The notes beneath the pieces were generated by a model, which was not told the origin of the DNA, ran no database searches, and was given only the letters and a program-made list of their open reading frames with translations. Positions 43,115-51,874 of a stretch of DNA of 64,000 nucleotides are shown piece after piece. The stretch comes from Terrimonas sp. (GTDB lineage Bacteria > Bacteroidota > Bacteroidia > Chitinophagales > Chitinophagaceae): contig NZ_QCZJ01000002.1 in assembly GCF_003075435.1 (NCBI RefSeq), positions 186,001-250,000 of the forward strand. Reading direction: 5' to 3'. Made by a program: the position numbers and the translations under genes. Position 1 is the first letter of the stretch, and every line of letters begins with the position of its first letter.

Positions 43115-44362
43115 TCAGTTTATGACGGCTTTTGACTGATTTAGATTTTGATGCATTAACCTATCTTTCAATATTTTCATATCGTCACTCACTTTTCTAT
43201 CCAAAATCTTTGCATAATGCTGTGTGGTTCGTAGGTTTTTATGTCCCAGCATTTTACTTACACTTTCGATAGGCACACCATTGGTAAGCGTAACAGTAGT
43301 GGCGAAGGTATGGCGGGCAATGTGGAAAGTAAGTTCCTTATTGATTTCGCATAGGTCTGCAATCTCTTTTAGATAACTGTTCATTTTTTGATTGCTTAGT
43401 ACTGGCAACAGCTTGCCTTCATTCAGGCATTGCGGATGCTGCTTGTATTTGTTCAAAATATCTTCTGCCATCGGTAGCAATGGAATATTGGAACGGCTAT
43501 CTGTTTTCTGTCGGTTAGTAAATATCCATTTGCCGCCATCAATACCTAATCCAATATTGGTAAGGGTTAGCTGCTTTACATCTATATACGCCAGCCCGGT
43601 AAAGCAACTAAACAAAAAAATGTCTTTTACCTGGTTGAGTCTTTCGGAAGCAAATTCTTTGTCAACAATCGCCTGTATTTCTTCCTGTACCAGGTACGCC
43701 CTTTCAACTTCTTTTACTTTGGCTTTGTAGTTTACAAAAGGGTTCTTATCCAGCCAGCCATTGGCTATGCAAATGCGGATGATTTTGCCAAAATTTTTGA
43801 TGTACTTGACTGCAGTATTGTTGTTGCACTTGCGAACGCTGCGGAGATAAAACTCATATTCTGTTACAAAGGCGTGGTCAATCTTTTTTATGTCAATGTC
43901 TGAAACATTGTATTTCCATTTTAGGAAATCAATGGTGTGCTTGAGTGATGTTTTGTAACGCTCCAAAGTGCCAGGTGCAAACTCGTCATTTAACAGGGCT
44001 TCGATTTTGTTATTATGGTCTTGGAAGATTTTAACCAGGCTTCTGCCTCTTTCTGTTTTTCCCGATACTTTATTTTTAAGTACCTCGGCAGTTACCGGCT
44101 CGCCTGCAGCCAATAATAAAGCATGATGCTGGTGAATTTTTGCCTGCAAAATATTCAGGTAGGCATTGAGGGCTTTAATATCTTCTTTGGTGCCTGATGC
44201 TAAACCTGCCTGAGTATTCCATTTTTCTGGCAGGCAATCCCTGCCTACAGACATTTCGGTTCTTTGCCCATCTACGGTAATGCGTAAGTAGATAGGTACC
44301 GGACCTGATACATAACCTTTGGGTTTCTTCAAATAGAAGAGAAAATTGAAATTTGATTGCAT
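43115..44362 (-). CDS. int: IntDOT-like tyrosine recombinase (integrase)
   Basis: A 415-residue recombinase starting at the ATG at 44362 (MQSNFNFLFYLKKPKGYV). The longer frame to 44413 lacks a reason to be preferred. The arm-binding N-terminus (PVPIYLRITVDGQRTEMSVG) is followed by a SAM-like core-binding domain (LERYKTSLKHTIDFLKWKYN). The catalytic domain has the Lys near IFTNRQKTDSRSNIPL, HIARHTFATT (His347, Arg350), MLGHKN (His374) and TTQHYAKIL (Tyr383). The first catalytic Arg position reads FTGLAYIDVK with Ala258, as in the CTnDOT integrase group, where Ser stands there. It lies 250 bp from tRNA-Ser and marks the right end of the island. Confidence 0.94.
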   Translation of the reverse strand: MQSNFNFLFYLKKPKGYVSGPVPIYLRITVDGQRTEMSVGRDCLPEKWNTQAGLASGTKEDIKALNAYLNILQAKIHQHHALLLAAGEPVTAEVLKNKVSGKTERGRSLVKIFQDHNNKIEALLNDEFAPGTLERYKTSLKHTIDFLKWKYNVSDIDIKKIDHAFVTEYEFYLRSVRKCNNNTAVKYIKNFGKIIRICIANGWLDKNPFVNYKAKVKEVERAYLVQEEIQAIVDKEFASERLNQVKDIFLFSCFTGLAYIDVKQLTLTNIGLGIDGGKWIFTNRQKTDSRSNIPLLPMAEDILNKYKQHPQCLNEGKLLPVLSNQKMNSYLKEIADLCEINKELTFHIARHTFATTVTLTNGVPIESVSKMLGHKNLRTTQHYAKILDRKVSDDMKILKDRLMHQNLNQSKAVIN

Positions 44363-44466
44363 GGTGTGGTGACCTTTTTGCAGTGATAAAATTAGATTCA
44401 TTACCGACTGCAAACAAGATGTTCAAATGCTGAACTGCTTGCTGGACAAGTGTTTCAGGAAAAGTT

Positions 44467-44511
44467 GGTGAGTAAATTTTGAGAGAAAACGAACTCACCG
44501 AATTACTCACC
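44467..44511. other. Inverted repeat upstream of the integrase
   Basis: GGTGAGTAA at 44467-44475 faces its exact complement TTACTCACC at 44503-44511, and a further ACTCACC copy lies at 44493-44499. It is between the integrase start and tRNA-Ser. It may be an arm-type site or an integrase operator. Confidence 0.5.
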
Positions 44512-44535
44512 TAAACTTTGGTTTTAGATGAATGG

Positions 44536-44552
44536 TTTGGCATAGTGCCAAA
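44536..44552. other. Perfect 7-bp dyad near the attachment region
   Basis: TTTGGCA-TAG-TGCCAAA is a perfect palindrome with a 3-base centre between the integrase and the tRNA-Ser terminator. It could be the recombination core or a regulatory operator. A second copy elsewhere in the window was not found. Confidence 0.4.
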
Positions 44553-44555
44553 TAA

Positions 44556-44589
44556 AAATCCCTACATAATCAACGATTTGCAGGGATTT
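44556..44589 (-). terminator. Rho-independent terminator of tRNA-Ser
   Basis: On the minus strand the 8-bp stem AAATCCCT/AGGGATTT with an 18-base loop is followed by TTTTTATTT, 20 bases after the tRNA 3' end. This indicates that the tRNA transcription unit is complete on the element side. Confidence 0.65.
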
Positions 44590-44609
44590 AGTGAGTTTTG
44601 AAACCTTAC

Positions 44610-44697
<88 letters not shown>

Positions 44698-44918
44698 GCG
44701 GCAAAAGTAAGCGGGCGATTTTAATTCGCAAAAAAGATTTGTAATAAAATAGGAAAGATTTTTTTTTAAAATCAGCTTGAATAAGAAGAATCAATGCAGG
44801 CGTGGATTTTATCTGTTTAAAAAAATAAGCAGTATGAAAATTAGTTTCCATATTACATTTATAGAGGCATATTTGCAGCTATATTAATCAGCTCAAACGA
44901 AAAAGCTTTATGCGCTGT

Positions 44919-46337
44919 TTAAGGAAATATTCCTAACTCGGCATAGCTGGTTCCTACTTTATTTATCGCAACCACATACGCGGCTGTTCGCATATCAGGT
45001 ATGTCAGGATTGTTTTTCCATACATCAACAATCTCCCGTGTTGCCCCGATCATCGTTTCTTCCAGCCCGCTATATACGAGGTCTGCTTCATCCGCTCCAT
45101 GCATAATGGCTTCTCTTTCACCGGGTGGCACCTCTTTGCCGGTTAGTTCTTCTATTTGCTCTAAAATTTTGCTGTTCAGGTTTTCTGTAAATCTTTTTTC
45201 CATTCGGCCATAGCGAACATGGCTAAGGTTTTTAAGCCACTCAAAATAACTTACGGTTACACCACCTGCATTGAGATACATGTCCGGAACAACCAAAATG
45301 CCTTTTTTGATAAACACTTCGTCCGCTTCAGGAGTAAGCGGTCCGTTGGCGGCTTCACCAATGATTTTTGCTTTTATGCGGGGAGCATTCTCTCCATTGA
45401 TCACGTTTTCCAATGCAGCAGGTATCAGTATATCACATTCCATTTCCAGCGCATCTGCCGAGAATAAAATATTTTCAGCGTCGGGAAAATTAAGAATGGT
45501 GCCTTCTTTTTTCCGGTGTTGAAAAACCTCTTCTTCATTCAAACCTGCAGGATTATAAATAGCGCCTTCCATTTCTGCAAGAGCTATTACTGTCGCACCG
45601 CCTTCTCTAAAAAATTTTGCTGCATGGTATCCTACATTTCCCAGTCCCTGCACTATCACTTTTTTCCCCTTTATGCCTGTAGATAAGCCAACTTTTGCCA
45701 TCAGGTCGGACATACGGCAGATTTCTCTTATACCGTAAAAAACACCTAAACCTGTAGCTTCACGCCTGCCACGTACACCTCCCTGTGTAACAGGTTTCCC
45801 GGTAACACAGGCTAATGCATCAATTTCGCCAGGCTTCATACTCGTATATGTATCCACTATCCACGACATTTCTTTCTCTCCCGTGCCATAATCCGGAGCA
45901 GGAACATCGGTTCCTGGTCCAATAAAATTTTTCTTAATTAATTCGTGGGTATAACGTCTTGTGATTTTTTCCAGCTCATAGGGCGTATATTTTTTAGGAT
46001 CAATATTTATACCGCCTTTAGCGCCGCCGAACGGAACGTTTACAATCGCGCATTTGTAAGTCATAAGCGCGGCAAGCGCCATTACTTCATCAAGGTTTAC
46101 CGTTGTGGCAAAACGTATCCCTCCTTTGCACGGCGTTTTATGGTGAGAATGTTGAACACGGTAGGCTTTGATCACTTCAATCTTATCGCCAATTTTTACA
46201 GGAAAATGCATCCTGTAAACGGAATTACATTGTTTGATCTGTTCCAGTAAACCCGGATCCCAGTTGGTGAATTTTGCTGCTTTATCAAAACTTGCCGAAA
46301 CGGCATCGAAGAAACTGTATTCCTGTTGAGCAGACAT
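44919..46337 (-). CDS. gdhA: Glutamate dehydrogenase (Glu/Leu/Phe/Val dehydrogenase)
   Basis: A 472-residue enzyme that interconverts glutamate and 2-oxoglutarate plus ammonia. The N-terminal domain has [20 protein letters not shown] and [19 protein letters not shown], with the catalytic Lys in the latter. [20 protein letters not shown] carries the conserved Asp. The Rossmann nucleotide-binding domain shows [20 protein letters not shown], where the GxGNVG fingerprint ends the dinucleotide loop. The C-terminal [14 protein letters not shown] and [13 protein letters not shown] are standard. It is full length. It lies 53 bp beyond the end of ccmD and 221 bp before tRNA-Ser. Confidence 0.95.
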   Translation of the reverse strand: MSAQQEYSFFDAVSASFDKAAKFTNWDPGLLEQIKQCNSVYRMHFPVKIGDKIEVIKAYRVQHSHHKTPCKGGIRFATTVNLDEVMALAALMTYKCAIVNVPFGGAKGGINIDPKKYTPYELEKITRRYTHELIKKNFIGPGTDVPAPDYGTGEKEMSWIVDTYTSMKPGEIDALACVTGKPVTQGGVRGRREATGLGVFYGIREICRMSDLMAKVGLSTGIKGKKVIVQGLGNVGYHAAKFFREGGATVIALAEMEGAIYNPAGLNEEEVFQHRKKEGTILNFPDAENILFSADALEMECDILIPAALENVINGENAPRIKAKIIGEAANGPLTPEADEVFIKKGILVVPDMYLNAGGVTVSYFEWLKNLSHVRYGRMEKRFTENLNSKILEQIEELTGKEVPPGEREAIMHGADEADLVYSGLEETMIGATREIVDVWKNNPDIPDMRTAAYVVAINKVGTSYAELGIFP

Positions 46338-46390
46338 ATGGAAGCTTTTAAAAATTTATCGTTAGCAAATAAACACTCAGAAGGCAACAA

Positions 46391-46618
46391 TTATTGTTTC
46401 CCCTTTTCTCTTTCAAGCCTGCTTATTTTCCTGTCTAAATTGATGAGGAAAATAAACAATCCGAAAAAAATTACAGCGAGCACGGCAACCACTACATAGA
46501 TTTTTCCATTGGCACGCATGCCATCAGCCATTTCTACCTCGGTTTGCGCAAAAGATGAGCATACGCTAAAAAACAATACGCTAAAAAGAAAAGCTTTCTT
46601 ACGTAAAAACTTAAACAT
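46391..46618 (-). CDS. ccmD: CcmD family cytochrome c maturation membrane protein
   Basis: A 75-residue protein starting at the ATG at 46618, which overlaps the ccmC stop by 8 bp; a longer frame to 46639 exists. It has a hydrophobic N-terminal signal-like helix and a second helix (YVVVAVLAVIFFGLFIFLI), followed by a charged coil (DRKISRLEREKG). This is the small CcmD plan, which anchors the heme export complex. Assignment relies on position after ccmC and on this pattern. Confidence 0.75.
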   Translation of the reverse strand: MFKFLRKKAFLFSVLFFSVCSSFAQTEVEMADGMRANGKIYVVVAVLAVIFFGLFIFLINLDRKISRLEREKGKQ

Positions 46619-47279
46619 GTAAAAGGTTTTTATCTTCAATTTTACGAATGCGAACGGTAAGGGAACTGATCCATATACCCAATATAATAAAACCAGGAAC
46701 GGCTGCAGGCCAAAAGATCAATCTCATCCGAGCATCCATATCTCTCGGGTCCGCGCCAGGGTTGCCCATTCCACCCGGATGCAAAGATTCCATCATGCGG
46801 GGAATGATCCATAATGCCGGCAAAAGCATTGCAAATGCGAATATGTTATAAACTGCGCCTACCCTTGCCCGTTTGTCAATATCTGTTATGGAATTTCTCA
46901 AAACAAAATAAGCTGCATATATTAACAGCGCTATAGCAGCGCCAACCTGCTTAATGTCGTTACTCCAGGGTTTGCCCCAGGTGTATTTTGCCCATATAGC
47001 CCCGGTAATAATGCCAAGCGCACCATATAACATGCCGGTAGCAGCATAGGAGGTAGCTTTAATATCACTAAGCATATCCGGCTTTCTCAAAAACCGGATG
47101 GAATGATATACGGAGATACCACATAATACCATCATGCCAAACCACATAGGCACATGATAATAAATGTTCCGGATCGTTTCATTAAGAATGGCTTTACGGG
47201 GTACATCCATTAAAAGACCGCCAAGCAAAACGTAAGATAGTAATACAATACAGAGTAATTTCCACCAGGATAGTTTCAT
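46611..47279 (-). CDS. ccmC: Cytochrome c maturation protein CcmC (heme handling)
   Basis: A 222-residue six-helix membrane protein of the CcmC/CcsA family. The signature tryptophan-rich loop is IWAKYTWGKPWSNDIKQVG, the heme-handling WWD-like region, and the flanking histidines are in NIYYHVPMWFGMM and SLHPGGMGNPGAD. It presents heme for transfer to CcmE on the way to apocytochrome c. It lies 58 bp after ccmB on the same strand and overlaps ccmD. The nearby cytochrome c-fusion oxidases in the island would depend on such a maturation system. Confidence 0.9.
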   Translation of the reverse strand: MKLSWWKLLCIVLLSYVLLGGLLMDVPRKAILNETIRNIYYHVPMWFGMMVLCGISVYHSIRFLRKPDMLSDIKATSYAATGMLYGALGIITGAIWAKYTWGKPWSNDIKQVGAAIALLIYAAYFVLRNSITDIDKRARVGAVYNIFAFAMLLPALWIIPRMMESLHPGGMGNPGADPRDMDARMRLIFWPAAVPGFIILGIWISSLTVRIRKIEDKNLLHV

Positions 47280-47337
47280 CCCATTGAATTTATTATAGCG
47301 ACAAACCTACATCAATTTAATGAATGAGCAATGCTGT

Positions 47338-48000
47338 TTAATCTTTCCATAAAAAAGGGAAGAGGATAATAGCCATTATTATTACCAGTAAATCTAATCC
47401 TGAAAGCAGCCAGATCATATCTGATAAGGCAGTTTCTTTAAATGTTTCTCCAAACCCTGCTTTTGAAATGCGCATTAATAAAAGCAGTTGCGGGATTATA
47501 ATAGGGAATCCCATAATAGCCATCAGCGAAGCCTGTTGCTGGGCTTTTGCAGCAATGGCAGCCAGCATGGTAAATACAAGGCTCAGGCTTACCGAGCCCA
47601 GGCTTACTATACCCAAAAAATGAAAGAAATTTATTAGCGGGTTGCCGATCATCAAAATAAAAAGTCCAAGACTTACCAGGCTCATGATGAGCATGATGAT
47701 TAAATTATACAGTAATTTGGCAATGATAAAATTACCCGGACCGGCAATGGTATAGAAATAAAGCATTCTTCCCCGGCTTTCCTGCAAAAAACTTTTAGCA
47801 ACAGCATTAACGCAAATAAATAATTGTATCATCCAGAATAAACCGTTCCATACATCGGTTTCTGGTTGTTGAATGGCGAGGTACAAAACAAATACTGTTG
47901 AGGCAATATATAATAATACACCATAAAAAGTATACTGCTGCCGTAATTCAAGCAACAGATCTTTTTTGAGCAAAGCAAAAATCCGGGTAATTGCATTCAT
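47338..48000 (-). CDS. ccmB: Heme exporter protein CcmB
   Basis: A 220-residue membrane protein with six hydrophobic helices. It has the CcmB opening LLKKDLLLELRQQYTFYGVL followed by YIASTVFVLYLAI, the helix pair WNGLFWMIQLFICVNAVAKSF, and the conserved region SRGRMLYFYTIAGPGNFIIAKLLYN. It forms the ABC-type permease part of the CcmABC complex that moves heme or assists its attachment. ccmA is not in this window. It is 18 bp downstream of tdk on the same strand, with ccmC following. Confidence 0.9.
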   Translation of the reverse strand: MNAITRIFALLKKDLLLELRQQYTFYGVLLYIASTVFVLYLAIQQPETDVWNGLFWMIQLFICVNAVAKSFLQESRGRMLYFYTIAGPGNFIIAKLLYNLIIMLIMSLVSLGLFILMIGNPLINFFHFLGIVSLGSVSLSLVFTMLAAIAAKAQQQASLMAIMGFPIIIPQLLLLMRISKAGFGETFKETALSDMIWLLSGLDLLVIIMAIILFPFLWKD

Positions 48001-48018
48001 ATAATAATCCCTGTTATC

Positions 48019-48588
48019 TTATTCTTCCAGGTTATAACAATACCTGCAGCGGGGTTCGTAAATATCTTTTTCACCTAAAACCACCTGGTCTTTATGTGTA
48101 CTTTTTCGCCAGGAATAACTGGCAATATTGCCACATTTCACACATATGGCATGCAGCTTTGTTATATATTCTGCAACTGCTAATAGGCCGGGCATCTGCC
48201 CGAAGGGTTTTCCCGTGTAATCCATGTCTAAGCCTGCCACAATTACCCTGATGCCGCTTAAAGCCAGTTCATTACAAACCCCGGTTATATTATCATCAAA
48301 AAACTGTGCTTCATCAATGCCAACAACATCTACATCTTTGCTTAATAACAGTATGCTGGCGGAGTTATCAACAGGTGTTGAGATGATGGAATTTTCATCG
48401 TGGGATACTATTTCTTTTTCCCTGAAGCGTGTATCAACCGAAGGCTTAAAAATCTCCACTTTCATATTAGCTATGCGTGCACGCTTCAGCCTGCGGATAA
48501 GCTCTTCTGTTTTACCGCTGAACATAGAACCACAGATCACTTCAATCCAACCTCTTCTTTCTCCTTTTATATGGGGCTCTGTAAACAT
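48019..48588 (-). CDS. tdk: Thymidine kinase
   Basis: A 189-residue type II thymidine kinase that phosphorylates thymidine with ATP. Walker A is [14 protein letters not shown]. The Asp-Glu pair is in [11 protein letters not shown] and the nucleoside-binding lid is [23 protein letters not shown]. Zinc-binding cysteines are in [13 protein letters not shown] and [10 protein letters not shown]. It is complete and heads a same-strand run tdk-ccmB-ccmC-ccmD. Confidence 0.96.
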   Translation of the reverse strand: MFTEPHIKGERRGWIEVICGSMFSGKTEELIRRLKRARIANMKVEIFKPSVDTRFREKEIVSHDENSIISTPVDNSASILLLSKDVDVVGIDEAQFFDDNITGVCNELALSGIRVIVAGLDMDYTGKPFGQMPGLLAVAEYITKLHAICVKCGNIASYSWRKSTHKDQVVLGEKDIYEPRCRYCYNLEE

Positions 48589-48676
48589 TTATAATAATTT
48601 TATGGCAAGGTGTTTGTAACTTCACCACACTTTTTAACAGTCTTTAAATCAATACCGCTCAAAAATACCATATTCA

Positions 48677-49375
48677 ATGGAACGAATCGGGGTTTTGATA
48701 AACAAATTGCAGGAACTTCACCAGGAAAAAGCGTCTCCTGATCAGTTGATGCATGTATTACAAATGCTGCAAACAGAAGTGTTTTTGCTGAAACAGCAGG
48801 CGGGTGCAGGCAACCGCAGGAAAATTGCTGTTGTAATGCCGAGCAACATTGCTACTAAAACCATTGACGAAGAAATTGCCATGCCTGAAGATTTTGTTAA
48901 AGTAAAAGTGGAAGAGGTAAAAATTCAGGAGCAGCCTGATAACAGTTTGTTTGTTGAAAATAAAAAAGAAGTACAGCCTGTTACACAAAATTCTTTTAAT
49001 GTTTTTGAAGAAGTGCCAACCTTATCGCATCAGCCAAAAGTAAAAGAATTGAATGAAGTGATAGGAAAGGAGAGTACCTCATTAAATGATAAGTTATTTG
49101 AGCAAAAAAGAGAAATAGGTGAGAAATTTAATGATGAGCCACTGAAAGATTTAAAAAAGGCCATTGGTGTAAACGACAGGTATATTTTTATTACAGAACT
49201 TTTCAGGGGCGATGAAGCCATGTATGAGCGTTCACTTAAAACCATCAATCATTTTACCATATATCCAGAGGCTGAATTCTGGATACAACGGGAGCTGAAA
49301 CTTAAATTAGGCTGGCTGGAAGATCATGTGCTGGTAAAGCAATTTGATCAGTTGGTTCGAAGAAGATTTTTATAG
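48677..49375 (+). CDS. Conserved hypothetical protein with coiled N-terminus
   Basis: A 232-residue protein. The N-terminus is helical (LINKLQELHQEKASPDQLMH), the middle is an acidic, disordered stretch with many Val/Glu, and the C-terminal 90 residues are better ordered (DDLKKAIGVNDRYIFITELF-like: LKDLKKAIGVNDRYIFITEL). The last part, AEFWIQRELKLKLGW, suggests a small DNA- or protein-binding fold. I have seen this plan only as a hypothetical protein in Bacteroidota and assign no function. Its 3' end overlaps the convergent Kdo transferase gene by 28 bp. Confidence 0.8.
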   Translation: MERIGVLINKLQELHQEKASPDQLMHVLQMLQTEVFLLKQQAGAGNRRKIAVVMPSNIATKTIDEEIAMPEDFVKVKVEEVKIQEQPDNSLFVENKKEVQPVTQNSFNVFEEVPTLSHQPKVKELNEVIGKESTSLNDKLFEQKREIGEKFNDEPLKDLKKAIGVNDRYIFITELFRGDEAMYERSLKTINHFTIYPEAEFWIQRELKLKLGWLEDHVLVKQFDQLVRRRFL

Positions 49376-50640
49376 ATATAATTCAAAATATGGCTTGTAG
49401 CGCCGGCGTTTTTATAAACGTATTCCTTTGCGGCATTACTGCTACTTTTTAATGCTTCTTCGTTTGCCCACAGATTGTTTAATTCCTTTTCAAGCTCTAA
49501 GGCATTTTCAATGCTAAAAGCTCCTCCCGCATCTATCATTTCTTCCGCTTCATAATTTTTTTTGAAGAATGGTCCGAAAAATACAGGCTTGCCATACACG
49601 GCAGCTTCTAGAATATTGTGCAGTCCGCTATCAGAAAAACCTCCGCCTATATACGTTATATCCGCATAGGCATACAGGCGTGAAAGCATGCCTATATTAT
49701 CAATGATCAGGGTGTTGATAATATTATCATCGTATAAATTTTCTGATCCATCCTCAGCCGCGCTTAGCTCAGAAAAAAGAATAGAGTTGGGAAATTCTTT
49801 TTGCAGATCGAGCACATTTTCCCGGTCTACTTCATGCGGCGCAACGATGAATTTGATCTCAGTTTTTATTTTGGCATAATGTATAAGCACTTCTTCATCG
49901 TCAGTCCAGGTGCTGCCGGCAACAATCACGCGGTGTTGTCCACAGAATCTTTTAACCAACGCAATGTCTTCAAATTTACCAGCAATGCTTATTACCCTGT
50001 CAAACCGGGTATCGCCGGAAATGCTCACATTTCGCGTAAAGCCCATTCCATGGAGTATTTGTTCCGATTCCCTGGTTTGTACAAAAATGTGTGTAAAAGC
50101 ATTGAATAATCTTTTACGGTAATAGTTGTATACGTTTTTAAATATTCCTTTTTTTCTAAGATTTGCTGAAATCAGCAATAACGGAATATTTTTTCTTTTT
50201 AACTCTTCCAGGTAGTTTAGCCAAAATTCATACCTGATCCATAATACCAGGTTTGGCTGTATATGGTTGATGAACTTTTTAGCATTGGCCGGGGTATCTA
50301 TGGGCAAATAACATATAAGATCAGCTCCTTTATACTTTTTGGCTATTTCATAACCTGATGGTGAAAAAAAACTAATGATAATATAACAATCCGGGTATTG
50401 CTTTTTTAAATCTTCAATCAAAGGCCGCCCCTGTTCAAATTCTCCAAGCGATGAGGCATGCATCCAGATTTTTATTGCCTTATTATCGGTTGATTTGTGC
50501 AGTTTTGCTTCCAGTTGCGGGAAAAAATTCTTTCTGCCGGTTATCCACAACCTGGCTTTTGTATTCCATATAGCAGCCAGTTGAATAGACAAATGATAAA
50601 TGCTAACAAACAGATTATAAAATATGGTAATCACTATCAA
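49348..50640 (-). CDS. waaA: 3-deoxy-D-manno-octulosonic acid transferase
   Basis: A 430-residue GT30 enzyme that adds Kdo to lipid A during lipopolysaccharide synthesis. The N-terminus has a membrane-anchoring helix and a KdtA opening (WMHASSLGEFEQGRPLIEDL). Later motifs are LLISANLRKKG, IFVQTRESEQILHGMGF, VIVAGSTWTDDEEVLI and, in the C-terminal Rossmann domain, YIGGGFSDSGLHNILEAAVY followed by GKPVFFGPFFKKNYEAEEMI. Its presence supports a Gram-negative outer membrane with Kdo-containing LPS. It is full length and overlaps the convergent gene by 28 bp. Confidence 0.95.
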   Translation of the reverse strand: MIVITIFYNLFVSIYHLSIQLAAIWNTKARLWITGRKNFFPQLEAKLHKSTDNKAIKIWMHASSLGEFEQGRPLIEDLKKQYPDCYIIISFFSPSGYEIAKKYKGADLICYLPIDTPANAKKFINHIQPNLVLWIRYEFWLNYLEELKRKNIPLLLISANLRKKGIFKNVYNYYRKRLFNAFTHIFVQTRESEQILHGMGFTRNVSISGDTRFDRVISIAGKFEDIALVKRFCGQHRVIVAGSTWTDDEEVLIHYAKIKTEIKFIVAPHEVDRENVLDLQKEFPNSILFSELSAAEDGSENLYDDNIINTLIIDNIGMLSRLYAYADITYIGGGFSDSGLHNILEAAVYGKPVFFGPFFKKNYEAEEMIDAGGAFSIENALELEKELNNLWANEEALKSSSNAAKEYVYKNAGATSHILNYIYKNLLRTN

Positions 50641-50735
50641 TATTTAAAATATGATACAAAACTAATGTGTATTGAACAACCAACGCATATTTTACTATTT
50701 TTGCAACCATTTTATTAAATACCACATTTATTTAT

Positions 50736-51866
50736 ATGACTCCCATTCAGATGGTTGATTTGCAGAAGCAGTATACGCATATTAAAACGGATGTAGATGC
50801 TGCCATTCATAGTGTATTAGATAGTTGCGCGTTCATTAATGGAAAACCTGTTCAGGATTTTGCAGTAAACCTGGCAGGATACCTGGATGTTAAACATGTA
50901 ATACCCTGCGCCAATGGAACGGATGCGCTTCAGATAGCATTAATGGCTTTAGGATTACAGCCTGGCGATGAAGTTATAACCCCTTCCTTTACATATATAG
51001 CTACTACCGAAGTTATTGCTCTGTTGAGGTTGAAACCTGTATTTGTTGAAGTTGATCCTAAAACCTTTTGTATTGACCCTGCTGCTATTGAAAAAGCTAT
51101 AACAGGTAAAACAAAGGCAATTGTTCCTGTGCATCTGTATGGTCAAACAGCCAATATGGAAGAAATCATGAAAATTGCCGGTAAGCATAATTTGTTTGTA
51201 GTTGAGGATAATGCCCAGGCAATAGGTGCAGATTTTACTTTTTCTGATGGTACCAAAAAGAAGTCAGGAACTATCGGCACTATTGGATGTACGTCTTTTT
51301 TTCCTTCAAAAAATCTTGGATGTTATGGAGATGGCGGCGCTATTTTTACAAATGATGATAAATTAGCCGTTCAGCTAAAAATGATCGCTAATCACGGACA
51401 AAGTGTAAAGTATTATCATGATGTAGTAGGTTGTAATTCCAGGCTTGATACATTGCAGGCTGCAATTTTAAATGTAAAGCTTAAAAAGCTTGATGAATAT
51501 ATTGCTGCGCGACAAAAAGCAGCTCAATATTATACAAAAGCATTTGCCGGTAATGAAAAAATTGCCACGCCTTTTATCCCGTCATATACCAATCACGTAT
51601 TTCATCAATATACGCTTGTACTGGAGCGTGTTGACAGAAATGGTTTAAATACATTTTTAGCTGAACACAATATTCCTTCCATGATCTATTATCCTGTACC
51701 AGCCCACCGCCAAAAAATGTTTGCTTCATTCGGCGGTAACAATTTCAACTTGCCTGTAACAGATTGGCTGACTCAGAGAGTTATTTCACTTCCTATTCAT
51801 ACTGAACTGGAAGAGGAACAACTGGCCTTTATTGCGTCGAAAGTTTTAGAATATATAAATAAATAA
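50736..51866 (+). CDS. DegT/DnrJ/EryC1/StrS family sugar aminotransferase
   Basis: A 376-residue PLP-dependent enzyme that adds an amino group to a nucleotide-linked keto sugar. Motifs: ALQIALMALGLQPGDEVITP, the PLP-phosphate contact AIGADF, the conserved Asp region VVEDNAQAIGA and the Lys that binds PLP in TSFFPSKNLGCYGDGGAIFT. The C-terminal part has NHVFHQYTLVLERVDRN and MIYYPVPAHRQKMF. It heads a seven-gene sugar operon, so its product probably ends in a surface polysaccharide. The exact sugar cannot be told; an amino-sugar is likely. Confidence 0.93.
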   Translation: MTPIQMVDLQKQYTHIKTDVDAAIHSVLDSCAFINGKPVQDFAVNLAGYLDVKHVIPCANGTDALQIALMALGLQPGDEVITPSFTYIATTEVIALLRLKPVFVEVDPKTFCIDPAAIEKAITGKTKAIVPVHLYGQTANMEEIMKIAGKHNLFVVEDNAQAIGADFTFSDGTKKKSGTIGTIGCTSFFPSKNLGCYGDGGAIFTNDDKLAVQLKMIANHGQSVKYYHDVVGCNSRLDTLQAAILNVKLKKLDEYIAARQKAAQYYTKAFAGNEKIATPFIPSYTNHVFHQYTLVLERVDRNGLNTFLAEHNIPSMIYYPVPAHRQKMFASFGGNNFNLPVTDWLTQRVISLPIHTELEEEQLAFIASKVLEYINK

Positions 51867-51874
51867 ATTAAAAA

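Noticed and set aside
44556-44589. AAATCCCT inverted repeat as a recombination core
   Set aside because: On the minus strand it is followed by a T-run and lies just beyond the tRNA 3' end, so a terminator explains it better.
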